Shown in pieces: positions 48,204 through 59,754 of a DNA stretch of 64,000 nucleotides. The stretch comes from Culex pipiens pallens. Its lineage: Eukaryota; Arthropoda; Insecta; Diptera; Culicidae. Position 1 is the stretch's first letter. Each line of letters begins with the position of its first letter. The stretch spans positions 16,367,452-16,431,451 of the forward strand of contig NC_068938.1 of NCBI RefSeq assembly GCF_016801865.2, in the 5' to 3' direction. The position numbers and the translations under genes are program-made. The notes under the pieces are model-generated. The model made no database searches. It was not told the origin of the DNA and was given only the letters and a program-made list of their open reading frames with translations.

Positions 48204-48554
48204 TGTACTAGGACATCCTGGATGGGGCGGTTAGTGTGTGTGTGTGTGTGTGTGACACGTGTGTGTTACGGTGATGGGAAGTTGTTGCAAAATTAATTAG
48301 CAATTTTATGTGCCGGATTGTTTCCTCTTTGGTATGGAAAGGTGACCTAATCCGATTAGCAGAGGAGTCGGGTTGATCATGGGTCACAGAAAACAAGAGT
48401 TTTAACGATTTGGTTAATATCTTGTGACACGAAACGTGTAATCTTCAACTCGTGTTATAAGCTGCCTATGTTTTTTTTTGTTCAACGTGAATTATTTAAT
48501 ATAAATCTTAGATTTTGTTTAGTTAATCGTTTTGAAACACCATGCGTCTCCACT

Positions 48555-50922
48555 CAAGGTTGTTAACGATAAAATTATTGAGGCTAAATAACGATAATCT
48601 ATCGTTATCGTTATCGTTATTTCAATAATTCTATCGACGATAAGATTATTGACGATAATTCATGTTTAACATCTTTCTAAAATCGACATAATTCAATCAT
48701 ATCATGTTAAATTTTCAATGCTTTCACCAAAAAATTGTTTTTTGAAAATCTAGTTAGTTCAAAGCAAAATGTATGCTCAAAATTGTTCACAAAATACCGT
48801 ATTTTTTCTAATGGACTCAAATTCTCATAATTTGCAATGTAAGTATCAAACGAAGCATTTTTGTGTTTGCTTTTTCACTTTAATGGAGTTCTTAAATTTG
48901 CACAAAATATCGTTTTATTCGAAAATGTTTAAATTTTCATAATTTGCTTTTTTTCATAAAATGATTATTTTTACAAATTTCCAATTTTTTTCGAAAATAC
49001 TAAATTTTTTAAAAATTAGCAATATGGATAAGACACAATTAGAATGTATTGTAAACCGGGGTGACATTGATAGGATTTCAATTTATTTTCGGAATATTTT
49101 CCATTTTGTAAGGTTTTTCTCAAGATTGTTATTTTTTAAACATGTACTGGGGTAGGGTAGGGTAGGCAACACAACAACTAAAAAAAATAATTGTTGCATT
49201 GATTCGTATTTTGAACTCCAGGGTAACTTTGATAGTCATAGTTTTTCTTGTTTAAATCAAATTTAAGGTGTTAAAATTTTATTTTTACGTCGAATTTACC
49301 AGCGCTTAGGTTGCTCATACAGTCTCTAAGAAAAAAAAAACAATGTTTATATTTAGTTAACTAAGTTTATAAGCTTTTTAAAAAATAAAAATACATTTCA
49401 GGTAAAATTTTAAAAAAAGTCACAATTTTGCCTGAAATTTGTTTAAACTAGTTTTGTTTATAAAATCATCAAATCATATTACACTCTGAACTGAAATCGA
49501 AGCAAGAACCACAAGTTTTCACATTTTATATGACATTTGTTCTAACAAAAATGTCTATAAATTGGGAGATTTTTTAAAAGTATGTTTCAAAAACACATAA
49601 TATCAATTATTTACAAATTTATTTTACCTTCTCCTAGTGTAAAATTGCCCAAAGAATCCGAAAATTCATTTCGTTTTCCGATTCGAAATCATGTTCATTG
49701 AGAAAATTATGACACTTTGAGAAGTTTAAAGTAATGACTTTCATCAACATTTTCTTAACTAAAGTTAACTAACTTTTTAAACTTTTCAAAATTTTATGAA
49801 AACTTCATTTTGTTGAAAAATCTCAAACCTGTCAGAGTCATCCCGGCTATCAAAGAAACCTTGTTTTACGGTATTTTTGAAGCATGCAAAATTTCGCTTC
49901 GTTTGATACCCATATTGCATATTTTAATAATTTGAGTATTTTCGAAAAAATACAGTAATTTGTGAAGATTCTACTATTTAAAAAAAACTCTAATAAATTA
50001 AAAAAGCATACGAAATTTAATTTTTTTTGATAACCACATTGCAAATTTTGTAAATTTTAGCATTTTCGTGCAAATACGGTATTTTGTGAAAATTTGAGTA
50101 TTTCCAACAAAAAACTCTAATAAAGTGAGAAAGCATAAAAAATTTTGATTCGTGTGATTCCCATATTGCATATTTGGAAAATTTGAGTATTTTTGAAAAA
50201 ATACGATATTTTGTGAAAATGTTAGTATTTTCAACAAAAAAAACTCTAATAACATGAAAAAGCATACATAATTTCGCTTCGTTTGATACCCATATTGTGA
50301 ATTTGAGTACTTTCGAAAAAAACGGTATTTTGTGAAATGTTTTAGTTTTTTACAAAAATACTTTTATAAAGTGAAAAAAGCATTAACAAATTTCGCTTCG
50401 TTTGATAACATATTGCATATTTTGAATATTTGAATATTTAGAAATAAAACTGTATTTTATTAAAATTTTAGTTAAAAAAAATACTTGAATAAAGTGAAAA
50501 AAGCATACAATAATTCGCTTCGTTTGATACCCATACTGCATATTTTTAAAATTTGAGAATTTTCGAAAAAAAACGGTATTTTGTGAAAATAAAAAAAAAA
50601 CAAAATTTTACTTCGTCTGATACTTATATTGCAAATTATGAAAATTTGATTATTTTCGAAAAATACTAAATTTCTAAACAATTTTTAGTACATATTTATA
50701 CTTTGAAACTTATTACATTTTCAAAACAATATATTTTTAGTGGAGGTATTGAAAATTTAAAATGATACGGTGGAATTAATCATTTTAGAAATATTTCAAA
50801 AATGAATTATCGTTCATTATCGGCGATAATATTATCGCCGATAGAATTATCGAAAAAACGGTAACGATAACGAAAAATTATCGTTATCTTCGTGACGATA
50901 TTGTTATCGAATAATAACCTTG
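48555..50922. mobile_element. Foldback-like element with 9-bp target duplication
   Basis: The ends are CAAGGTTGTTAACGATAA and, inverted, CCAAGGTTATTATTCGATAA. The flanks carry a perfect 9-bp direct repeat, GTCTCCACT, at 48546-48554 and 50923-50931. Both ends hold clusters of ATCGTTATCG-type palindromes. The left arm (48770-49010) and right arm (49880-50690) are built of repeated ~110-bp units in opposite orientation (landmark TTCGCTTCGTTTGATACCCA on the right). Long internally repetitive inverted arms with 9-bp duplications match the Foldback/MULE group. A CCGTAAAC-family MITE sits in the loop. No transposase frame is visible. Confidence 0.85.
49049..49873. mobile_element. CCGTAAAC-family MITE nested in the Foldback element
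   Basis: The left end reads GTAAACCGGGGTGACATTGA and the right end ends in CGGCTATCAAAG...TTTTACGGTA, matching the inverted termini of the complete 30344-30543 copy. The interior (AAATTGCCCAAAGAATCCGA, then a CGATTCGAA block) is shared with 4253-4810 and 54268-55155. Ends are diverged. Confidence 0.7.
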
Positions 50923-50964
50923 GTCTCCACTTAATTCAAACAGACAAAATAGAAGCGCACTCAC

Positions 50965-51159
50965 CTTGGCGGCGTTGGAGCTGTACGGCTCGTCGAACAG
51001 GGACCACATCTGCGGCTTCAGATGCTGCCACCAGTTCACCTTGCCCTTATTGTAAGCGTCTTCGAAACCGAACTTTTTCGCGACCTCCTCGTCGGTAGGT
51101 TTTTCCGTATCTAAATCTAGCCTATCTAAAACAGCCAACGTTTCCTGCGTGTTCCGGTG
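50965..51159 (-). CDS. Shaw: Shaw exon encoding the end of T1 and the T1-S1 linker
   Basis: The exon is 195 bp, 65 codons, phase 0 at both ends. It reads HRNTQETLAVLDRLDLDTEK..., then KKFGFEDAYNKGKVNWWQHL, and ends WSLFDEPYSSNAAK just before S1. This is the cytoplasmic linker between the T1 tetramerisation domain and the membrane domain, and WSLFDEPYSSNAAK is near-identical to the fly Shaw linker as I remember it. The acceptor is ttctaattccag (51161-51160) and the donor is GCCAAG|GTGAGT at 50964. A Foldback-like element ends 42 bp into the downstream intron, so sequence around this donor may include recently inserted DNA. Confidence 0.95.
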
Positions 51160-52637
51160 CTGGAATTAGAAAAAAATGAAAAATATCATTATTAATCTGT
51201 TGGGGGGAGCTTTTTGACGAGCTTTTAATGCTGTTTGCTTTGGATGTGATCCAAGGACATAAATTGGATAGTTGATGCTGAGCAAATGGAGGCAGTTTAA
51301 ATTTCATCGCGAGATCAGAGCGGAATCATCATCATTCAGCGACAACCGGGTTGGAAAACAACGGAAAATAAACAAAACAAACGCCCCTCCCGAGGGTATT
51401 AATCACTGTCAAAGTGCAAAGCTCGGGATTTTGTGTACGTGTGTGTGACTCAATCCTCTAAAACGATGAGATAACAAACAAAAATCAAATGATTAATGAA
51501 TACGACGACATGGAAAGCCTGATTAGCACAAGCGGCTTTTGATTAAAAGCTGTCGGAATGGCGTACTGGCTGAAAGGCTTGAAAATTTGCTATGAAGTGG
51601 GTCTTATTTGTGAATTTTGATTAATGTTTCGTCCTGAATAAAGATATTTAAAATTCAAAGATTAAATCATCCTATCTGTTGCTCGAAGCTTTTTATTGCT
51701 TTTCAGAACTTGAAAACCACACTTTCCACTCAATATTCAAAGGAAAAAAAAAGAAGCATCAGAAAAAGGACACTTCTTTTCCCACGGAGTCCCCCGCTGT
51801 GACGCTCTGGCTCCTTCCTTGGAGGATTCCCTTCTGCTTTCAATTTTTCTTCTTGATCCGATCCTCGTCAGCGCAATAAAGCATTCTGGAAGCTTTCGCT
51901 TTCGCAAGCCATTCTGCGGCACATAATTTAATAATAAAGCCTCTTTCTCACTCTCTTTCTCTTTCTGGCACTCGGAAACCGAACTGGAATTTTTCAGTAG
52001 GACAGAAAAGCTCCAAATGCTCTGTCGTTCAAAGCGTAAAAAAAACGAAACGGCTTTTAGCCCAATTTTGGGTGACACACACATACTCTCATAAAATGAC
52101 ATTCACATCCAAATGAAGTGCGGGTTTTTGGTTGGGACATTTTTGAGTGCAGTAAGGTGGGTTGCATAATTTTAAAATTGGAAAGAAATTATGCATAATT
52201 ATTTTTTTTCAAGTTTAAAAAATATATCGAAAAAAGTTTAAAAAAAAATTCAGCTAAAATTATCGAAAATACTGCACAAAAATGCACAATTCAATTGGGA
52301 TATTTAAATTATTGTACAGGTTTTTTTTAATTGTCCTATTTGAGGTTGTTAAGTTTAAATATGACTTCCAAACTGCTATAATCTGGGAATGTGAAATGCA
52401 ATAAACCTCTCAAATTTTACTGAGTTGCTAAGTTATCAAAGAAAAACCAAGGGAAAATGTTTATAAAAATCATCAGCTTAACTGAATTAATATATTAATA
52501 AATAACATTATGCTATTTGAAATAACCCGAGTTTCTCTTTTTAAATTAATTTAATTTTGAATATCCAATATTTTATTTTTGTTTTTGGACAATTAACTCA
52601 AAAAAAAAACATAAAAAATTAAAAAAAAGGTTAAATA
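51160..52637 (-). other. Shaw intron, unique then AT-rich
   Basis: Positions 51160-52130 have mixed composition, with frames on both strands (51737-52102 minus, 51679-51879 plus) that show no domain. The remainder is AT-rich. Nothing else is seen. Confidence 0.5.
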
Positions 52638-53080
52638 TGGCCGTTGCAAATATTTTTCATAGCTTATTTAGTCCCTCCCCCCACCCCTTCAGATCACCAA
52701 GAAAAATCAAGGGGCAAAAAAATTTTAAACACTTCAAAATTTCAATGGAAATAGACCTGCAATCAGCTGAAAACATTTTAAAACGATTTTTTCCTGCAGT
52801 GATAATCTTTTTTTAGCATTTTTGAGATTGCTTGAAAATATTTTGAATTTTTTAGAAAATCCGTTTTTTATATTTTGATATTTTTAGAAAATCCAGTTTT
52901 TTTCGCGAAAAAGAAAAATTATGTCGTCAATACTTCCATAGTTTGAAAACTAATGATTTTTTTTTTTCAAATGATTGCATCTTAAAACACTTTTTTTTTC
53001 GTTCAAATCTTAAAACCATGGTTTGCATTTTTTTTTTGCTCCCCCTTCGACTTTGGTCAGAGTCAAAGGCCATAAACTTT
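52638..53080. mobile_element. Harbinger/Tourist-like MITE, third diverged copy
   Basis: It begins GGCCGTTGCAAATATTTTTC with a CCCTCCCCCCACCCC tract, has the same interior as the 41385 copy (AATCAGCTGAAAACATTTTA), and ends near CTTTGGTCAGAGTCAAAGGC, which resembles the 32010 region of the complete copy. Confidence 0.6.
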
Positions 53081-53605
53081 AAAAAAAAATTAAAAAAAAT
53101 CTTTCATTTCGATTTGGAAAACTACTCAATGTTTAAGAATCAAAATAAAAAATAAAAAAATATTTCAGATATCACTGATGATATAGGCATGAAAATGATC
53201 CAAATTTGCTAACATAATTGTAATTAATCATTAAATCTAAAATAATTAATTTTTATTAAAAAAATCAGGGTTATCTAAGATATAAGTTTGCTGTTTCGCA
53301 AGATTGTTAACATTAATTAAATTATTTGATATCTATCCATAATATTTTGAGTATTTTTTTTTTCTATTCGCAAATGATTAAATTGGCATATTTAATTGAT
53401 TATTTAATGTTCTTCATTTAAAGGTCTATGGTTCAAAACGTAATAAAACATCTTGAGTTTTTAAATTAATTTTGCAAATTCTTTTTGCCTTAAAATATTG
53501 AAAATTTGACTCATAACAGTAAAAGTAAGTGTAAATAAAAGTGTAAAAGTAAATATAACATGACATAAATTTAATCACATTTACAATTTTTACAGTGCAT
53601 TGATT

Positions 53606-54179
53606 AAGGCCATAAAAATGTTTTGTGAAATATCTCAAATTAATCTTACCATTTTAAATTATTATTATTCCCGCTACATTTTTTTCTGAAAACTATAAGT
53701 ACTGCTGAGTTGGTTCAACAAATGCCTGATCGTTAATTTTCAATTGTAATGAGGTCTGCACAGCTGATTCCACGTAGATTTTTCCCGCCAATAATGACAG
53801 GAAACGCTGACAAACGGAATATGTGCCAAAATCATAAGTGGTTTTTAACATATGAACACCCAAAGTAAAAATATATCTCAAAATCTGCAACATTGGATTT
53901 GCTGCAGAAAATGTCATATTTTATAACATTTTTTGCAGCAAGCCCGTAGATCATTTTTGCCCGCGTGTAAACATGTCAGCGATCTGCAGTTCTCACCAAC
54001 ACATATAATGCTGGCCCGTCCCCGAGCAACACTCCAAAGAGAAGCATATGTTGGTGCTCTTTCACTCCATTTTCATCAAGCGTCCATGGCGCGGTGGTAG
54101 CGTGTCGGATCAATAACCAAGAAGGCCATAAAAATGTTTTGTGAAATATCTCAAATTAATCTTACCATTTTAAATTATT
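53606..54179. repeat. 458-bp insert between perfect 58-bp direct repeats
   Basis: The 58 bp at 53606-53663 (AAGGCCATAAAAATG...AAATTATT) recur exactly at 54122-54179. The intervening 458 bp starts with a block also seen near 58250-58360 (CCGCTACAT..., GTTCAACAAAT, GATCGTTAA) and ends with TGGCGCGGTGGTAGCGTGTC, which resembles a tRNA-type box A region. The repeat is far longer than normal target duplications. Confidence 0.85.
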
Positions 54180-54267
54180 TTTTTTGTGACAGATTAAAAT
54201 TTATTATGGATTTATTTTAACTTCCACTCAATTCTGGTTAGAGCACAAATTTTGAAAAAAAAAAAAA

Positions 54268-55155
54268 CCAGGGTGACATTGATAGGATTTCAACTTTTTT
54301 TTTTTTTCAAATATGATTAAACTGGTAAGGCTTTTCTTATGATTTTTATATGATTTTAAGACATGTACTGGGCTGAGTCACATAATTTCTATGCACGTAT
54401 TTAAAAAAATCAATAGTGCTTTGAAAAATTGTTTCATTGAAAATTGGTATTTAAAAAATTGAGGTGACTTTAGTCACTGAGATTCTTAAATAATCAGCCT
54501 TAAAAGAAGAAAAATTAATTAATTACTTCAAATTGGCTATCTTTACTAACTTTTAATTAAATTTATATAAATTTGAGGTTAAGTAAATAAAATGATTCAA
54601 GTATTATCAAAAATCATTAGAACTTGATTTGTCATAAAATAAATTTTTTTTGCCTCCAAAACCAACTAGCATGATTATTTGTTTTACAAATTAACTAAAA
54701 ATCTGAAGATATTTTTGATTTCTAATTAACTTGTAACCTAGAAACTGATGTTCTTAGTGTAAAATTGTTCAAAGAACCCGATAATGTAGTCAGTTTTCCG
54801 ATTCGAACTCATTTCAATTGAAAAAAAAACCTGTCGCTTTGAGAGTACCTGTATAAATAATCGTGTTTATCAATGTTTTAATATTTAAAGTTAACTAACT
54901 TTTGATACCATTCAAAATTGGTTGAAAACTACTTCTTGGATTCTTTAAACACTTTTCTACTAAGCTCAGTATGATTTCATACCATTCTGTCTGTATTTAA
55001 CCCACCGGCAGTCGCGTACTTGTACTTTGTACACACTCTGTAAGGACACTTGTAAGATATGCCAAAACACGCGACTTCCTAAAAGTTAATTTGTATTTTT
55101 GATTTTGCAAAAAAAAAAATACATTAACCTATCAATTTCAACACGTTTTACGGTA
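54268..55155. mobile_element. CCGTAAAC-family element, diverged
   Basis: The left end ACCAGGGTGACATTGATAGG and right end ACACGTTTTACGGTA are degraded family termini. Interior blocks match the other long copies (TTCCGATTCGAACTCATTTC). It lies in the Shaw intron between exons at 50965 and 56204. Confidence 0.65.
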
Positions 55156-56203
55156 CCATAGTAAGGATTATTCTTTGAGGTTTTCTCAGATCGACTTTTT
55201 CTGAAGCTTGGATGTTTTTTTTTTTTAATTTCTTATGATCCTTTTAGGAGATTGGTAATTATTTAAATAAAAATAAAGGTATTTGAAAAAAAAAACAAAA
55301 ACTTTTTTTTTTATTTCCGATTAACAAAGTTGCTGAGCTGGTAACTGACCCCACCATTTAAAACTTATAAATAGTACCTTCAACCCCACCATGCTGAACG
55401 GCTCATGGTTCACCACCTCCCCCTTCTTTTCATACCCACACCCCCACTAGGCGTGTCCTTTTACCCTCATTCCCATCCATCCAATGTTAACGAGACAGAG
55501 AGAAAAGTGTAGCAAATAAAAGCAAGAAAACGCCAAGATATAGAACTGGATGGCTGAGGAGAAAAATGTGTATAACAAGCAAATATGTAAATGGAGAAAA
55601 CGACACTCATCCGGTTGGTGCCAGATGTCTTGCTTATTGAAGTCGTCATCCCCGACGACGAGGACGGCCACGCCAGGACAGACATCTCTCCAAGAGTTCC
55701 CATTTCGGTTGAAGTCGAGCCCAAGAAGTGGAAAATTGCACTGAAGAAACATGTCTATTTAGTAAGAAGCAGAGGGGCAAAAAAAAGGTTTTTCTTCCCA
55801 CCACCACCCGAACGGAAAACCCTCGACGAACGATTTGAATTGTGTAAACTGTGACGGAAAATGTAGGTGTTTGTGTGTGGGTGAGTTTGAATTGAGGGTT
55901 GAAAAGTGCGGTTTTCTGCTGACAAACCGATTTTGATGCTCGAAGAAAGCAGGAACAACAAAAAAAAGCAATTTTTGAACAGCAGTTGGACAGAAAGAAG
56001 GTCATGTCCGTTTGATGGCTTCATTGCAGGTTCGGTTTCTGATTGTGATTGTTATCTTTAAGAGTGGGTGGGTGGTTGGTTTGGCATGATTCCATTCCGA
56101 GAACGCGATGACTTGCTCAAACCTTTAATCGTGTTGGAATGCACATTTTGCTTCTAGAGTGGGTGCGACTAGGGATGGTCGAAAAGTATCCACAAAAGCT
56201 CAC
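55156..56203 (-). other. Shaw intron with a multi-frame open patch
   Basis: Positions 55585-55760 stay open in several frames on both strands. The plus frame reads LIRLVPDVLLIEVVIPDDED and on to SVEVEPKKWKIALKKHVYL, while the minus frame gives a Ser/Thr-rich STEMGTLGEMSVLAWPSSSS. Neither matches a family I know, and there is no convincing paired splice structure, so I do not call an exon. Confidence 0.3.
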
Positions 56204-56321
56204 CTGGGTGTACGTCATCCAGCAGCACGGTTCTACTTGGTTGGAATCTAAGCCCCAGAAGGACAGCTCCTCCTCGAACAGTGGTCCGCACACGTCCGTC
56301 GGGTAGTGCAGTTTACCCGTT
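56204..56321 (-). CDS. Shaw: Shaw exon encoding part of the T1 domain with zinc motif
   Basis: This 118-bp exon starts in phase 2, with one base completing Arg, then reads TGKLHYPTDVCGPLFEEEL and on through FWGLDSNQVEPCCWMTYTQ. It contains the complete T1 zinc-coordination motif H-X5-C-X20-C-C, which at T1 subunit interfaces sets subfamily-specific tetramerisation in Kv2-Kv4 channels. The acceptor is atccttttttcag (56323-56322) and the donor is ACCCAG|GTGAGC at 56203. The N-terminal part of T1 and the start codon must lie on exon(s) to the right of this window, because the 7.7 kb beyond this exon shows no matching sequence. Confidence 0.94.
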
Positions 56322-56579
56322 CTGAAAAAAGGATAAATTAGAAAAGCAGTCAGTTAGTTATGAGTTGGGGAAAAGTACTGATTTAATTCTTATCAAATTC
56401 ATAATTCCATCTTATCATTACTTTGAGTACTGATTTCAATGTTTTTCCGACAGTCATTTTTTCCTGATTTCTCGAAGTCAAACTTTCTTGGGATGGGTCA
56501 ATCTTTATGGGATTTGGGCAAATGGGAGACATGGCCTGTGTGTGTGTGTGTGTGTGGTCCAATCCAATACCCGCTAACT

Positions 56580-56666
56580 AGAGCGTCCAATTTCCCGGGG
56601 TTACAGAATTCCCGGGAAACGGGAAATTTTCAACAAATTTCCCGGGAAATCCCGGGAATTCCATAG
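56580..56666. repeat. CCCGGGAAAT-rich repeat end
   Basis: TAGAGCGTCCAATTTCCCGG is followed by several CCCGGGAAA and CCCGGGAATT blocks in both orientations. It looks like one end of a palindrome-rich transposon; the second end was not found. Confidence 0.5.
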
Positions 56667-58689
56667 AATAGAAATTTTCTAAAATCTGTCTTTTAATTCG
56701 CTCAAAATATCACAAAAATATGATTAGAATTTTCTATTGATAAGAAGTAGTAGCTAGGTATATTTTTTTAAATCAAAGTGATTGGAAAGTGAGTAAAATG
56801 AATCCATGCTCCAAAACGATAAAATTGCTTTTGAATACCTCTCTGTGACCAGTTTGAGAGAAAATGATAAAGAATAAAATTGATAATTTAGATTATATGA
56901 AAAAAAAAATAAATCATGCAGCAAATATGTTTTTCAAGGCAAAACATTGAAATGAAAAAAAAAAACATAATAAAGAAAATATGTGTTTCATGACAAATAA
57001 TTTATCCAGAACAAATCTGACTGGTTTGATCCATGAATAAATCGATAAGCATTGAATTTACTTTAAAAATCTGCTATTCACTTGAAATACCATTTTTATG
57101 TAATCACAACTCAAAGTTTTCAAATGTTTGGAGCGAGTATTTGAAATATGTTTGCATTTTTTGGGCACTTTTTATATAATACGAAGTAGCCAAACGGAGC
57201 CGGTTTGGCAAATGGGAGACATGGCCTTCAACTTTTTTAATATCAGCCAAAATTGAAAAAAGTTTTTTAATCAGGATGATGTCAGCGACCATTTGCAAAA
57301 ACATTTTTCATAAAAAAGCAATTCCATCAACATTTTCACAACATTTTTCGCTACAACTGCGATAACTTGAAAATTTAAGCGATGGCCTATAAGTTTTTTT
57401 TGTATGGACTGTTGTCCACGAGGGGGGGGGGGGATGAGATTTCAAAAAAAAAGTGTTTACGTGGTTTATGGATGGTCCCTTAAAAGACCAACTAATCATG
57501 TTTAATTTGCGTTCAAGACGGCTCAAATCGGTTGAAACAGCTCGGAATTACTTTTTTTTTTATGTTCGTTGCATTTCAGCTGATTTATTCAAAGTTGGGA
57601 ACAGAGTTAACGAGTGCTTAAAAAGTGGAATAAATCTGTTGAAAAAAAAGTTACAAAATAACCTTCGACTCTTGAAAAAAAAATTTAGCGAAAATCAACG
57701 AAAACGGCAATTTTTTGGACCACCTTAACATGGCGTAGGTCACTCTAATGGCCTAACAAAAATAAAAACGAGTCTAATTATATTGGCCAATAACCCCAGA
57801 AAAAAATTGAGCCCGATAGGAGAACGTTTTTATAGAATATTCATGAGCTTTGCTATAATCATAATAAAAACTTGCTATTTTACCTGATTTTTGTTATGAT
57901 TTACAAACTTATAACATTTCATTGATTTTTAAGTGTATTTGTGAGGATTTTTTCAAATATTTAGATTTAAGATATCTTTATTTTTAGCATATTTTTTAAA
58001 CAGTAAAAAAAATAAAATCGTATTATCAAAAAAAAAATCTTAAATTTTTGAAATATTTGAAATAATGTATCAAATTATCGAAATTTGATCATATCAACTG
58101 TATCAAAAAGTAGTGCAACACACAAAAATGCGTCAAAATTTATTGAAATAATATTGAGGGTTTCTGTTAAATGCATTTACTACATCAGGGTATGTTTGAA
58201 AAATAGATGCATTGGAATGATGCGTTTGATGTCTCTTAAAGATTTTCCTGCTACATATTTTTCTAGAAACTTTTTTAAATATTGCACAACTGGTTTCATT
58301 TCGTTATCATGTTCAACAAATTTAGCTCGATCGTTAAGTTTCAATTTTAATGTAATTTTTGAGCTTTCTCATTAAGTTTTTATTTTTCGATTTGTCTAAA
58401 TTTTTGAAAAATTAAGATAGATTTTTTCGAGGCGATCAGACGGGACCATTTAAGGTTATGTAAATTCAGACCATTTCTTAAACTGCTTCTAATTTTAGAT
58501 AAGTAAGTCAGATCTTGAAAATTCTTAATCCACAAGAAAGGTTTTCATATATGCTTTCTAAAAATATACAACATGTGAGGGTTTCATGAAAAAAACACCC
58601 TTTTTACCATAATTTTAATTTAATATGAAACAGTTTTTTTAACATAACTTTTTAAATACATGATAAAACTGCATGAATTTAAATAGCAA

Positions 58690-58935
58690 CTTAGGGGACG
58701 TTAAGGCGGATCGATTAAAACCATTCCGGCCAAAATCGGTTGAGCCTGTGACGAGATATTCCAGTGACATTGATTTGATACACATGTCTACATACAGCCA
58801 AAAACACAGACATTTGCTCAACTGGTGATTCTGAGTCGATATGTACAAATGAAGGTAGGTCTAGGAGGTCTAACTAAAAAGTTCGTTTTTCGAGTGATTT
58901 TATAGCCTTTCCTCAGTAAGGTGAGGAAAGCAAAA
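58690..58935. repeat. Dispersed repeat family B copy
   Basis: AAATCGGTTGAGCCTGTGAC and CGAGTGATTTTATAGCCTTT with CCTCAGTAAGGTGAGGAAAG match the family. It contains the longest interior, including CAACTGGTGATTCTGAGTCG. Confidence 0.6.
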
Positions 58936-59103
58936 ACACTTAACAAAATTAATTATTTGTCAAAAAGGAAAGTAAGAAAGGTATCCAAAAAAGAAAAAAA
59001 GAAAAAATCAAACAGATCACTCGGTCTCAAGATATTTTAATTAAAATTAAAAAAAAATGGTTCCTTTTTTGACTAAACCAAGTTTTTTCCAAAAAATTTC
59101 ATC

Positions 59104-59184
59104 AAATTGATTTTGGTATTGCAAAATAATAAATCTGAATACTTTAATTCAGATTTATTATTTTGCAATACTAAAATCAATTTG
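59104..59184. repeat. Near-perfect 81-bp hairpin
   Basis: The arm AAATTGATTTTGGTATTGCA...AATCTGAAT (59104-59140) is followed by a 7-base loop ACTTTAA and the complementary arm (59148-59184), with one mismatch near the base. It looks like a snap-back or a very small palindromic element remnant. Confidence 0.8.
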
Positions 59185-59754
59185 CTGGAAAATTTTCGCT
59201 CATACCCATATAGCAGAAACAAAACAAAAGCGTATTTTTGAAAATACGTAGTTTTATGAAAATGTCAAAAATAAAAAATATTTGGGTATGTTTTTGAAAA
59301 AGCCTTGTTTTGTGAAAATGCAGTAAATATCAAAGTATTCCCGATTACAGTCCAGACTCAATAATCTGATGCTTCAATTATCCGAAGTTTTGATAACTTA
59401 TTTGCATTATTTTTTTTAATTTTTATTATTTTAAGCATCAAATCCGAATTATGTGACCCCATTTCAATCAAATTTGAATGTTTCATTACCTTTTAAATTA
59501 AAATTAAATTATTTTCAATATTTCATCACTGCCATTGTGGCCGCCATCTTGGATTTTGAAATTCTGAATCACTTTAGAGTTCACAGAAAAAAAATCATTG
59601 TAATATTACATCTGGAAAGGGGTACATCTTTCATGTTAGAAAAATGTGTAATTTTACCTCTGAAAATGTGTAATTTCACCACTATTCTGGTGTAATGTCG
59701 CATTTTTAGTCTAAATTGAGGTAAAATTACATCATAAAAGAGGTAATATTCAAC

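Larger units (their letters stand above)
56322..59347 (-). other. Shaw intron upstream of the zinc-motif exon
   Basis: Contains a GT tract near 56539, the CCCGGG repeat end, an 11-bp G run near 57422, AT-rich DNA, family B and the 81-bp hairpin. No T1 exon could be found. Confidence 0.5.

Noticed and set aside
51737..52102. 121-codon minus frame in a Shaw intron
   Set aside because: Rich in Ser, Lys, Arg and Glu from local CT/GA tracts, with no conserved motif and no splice sites fitting the Shaw phases.
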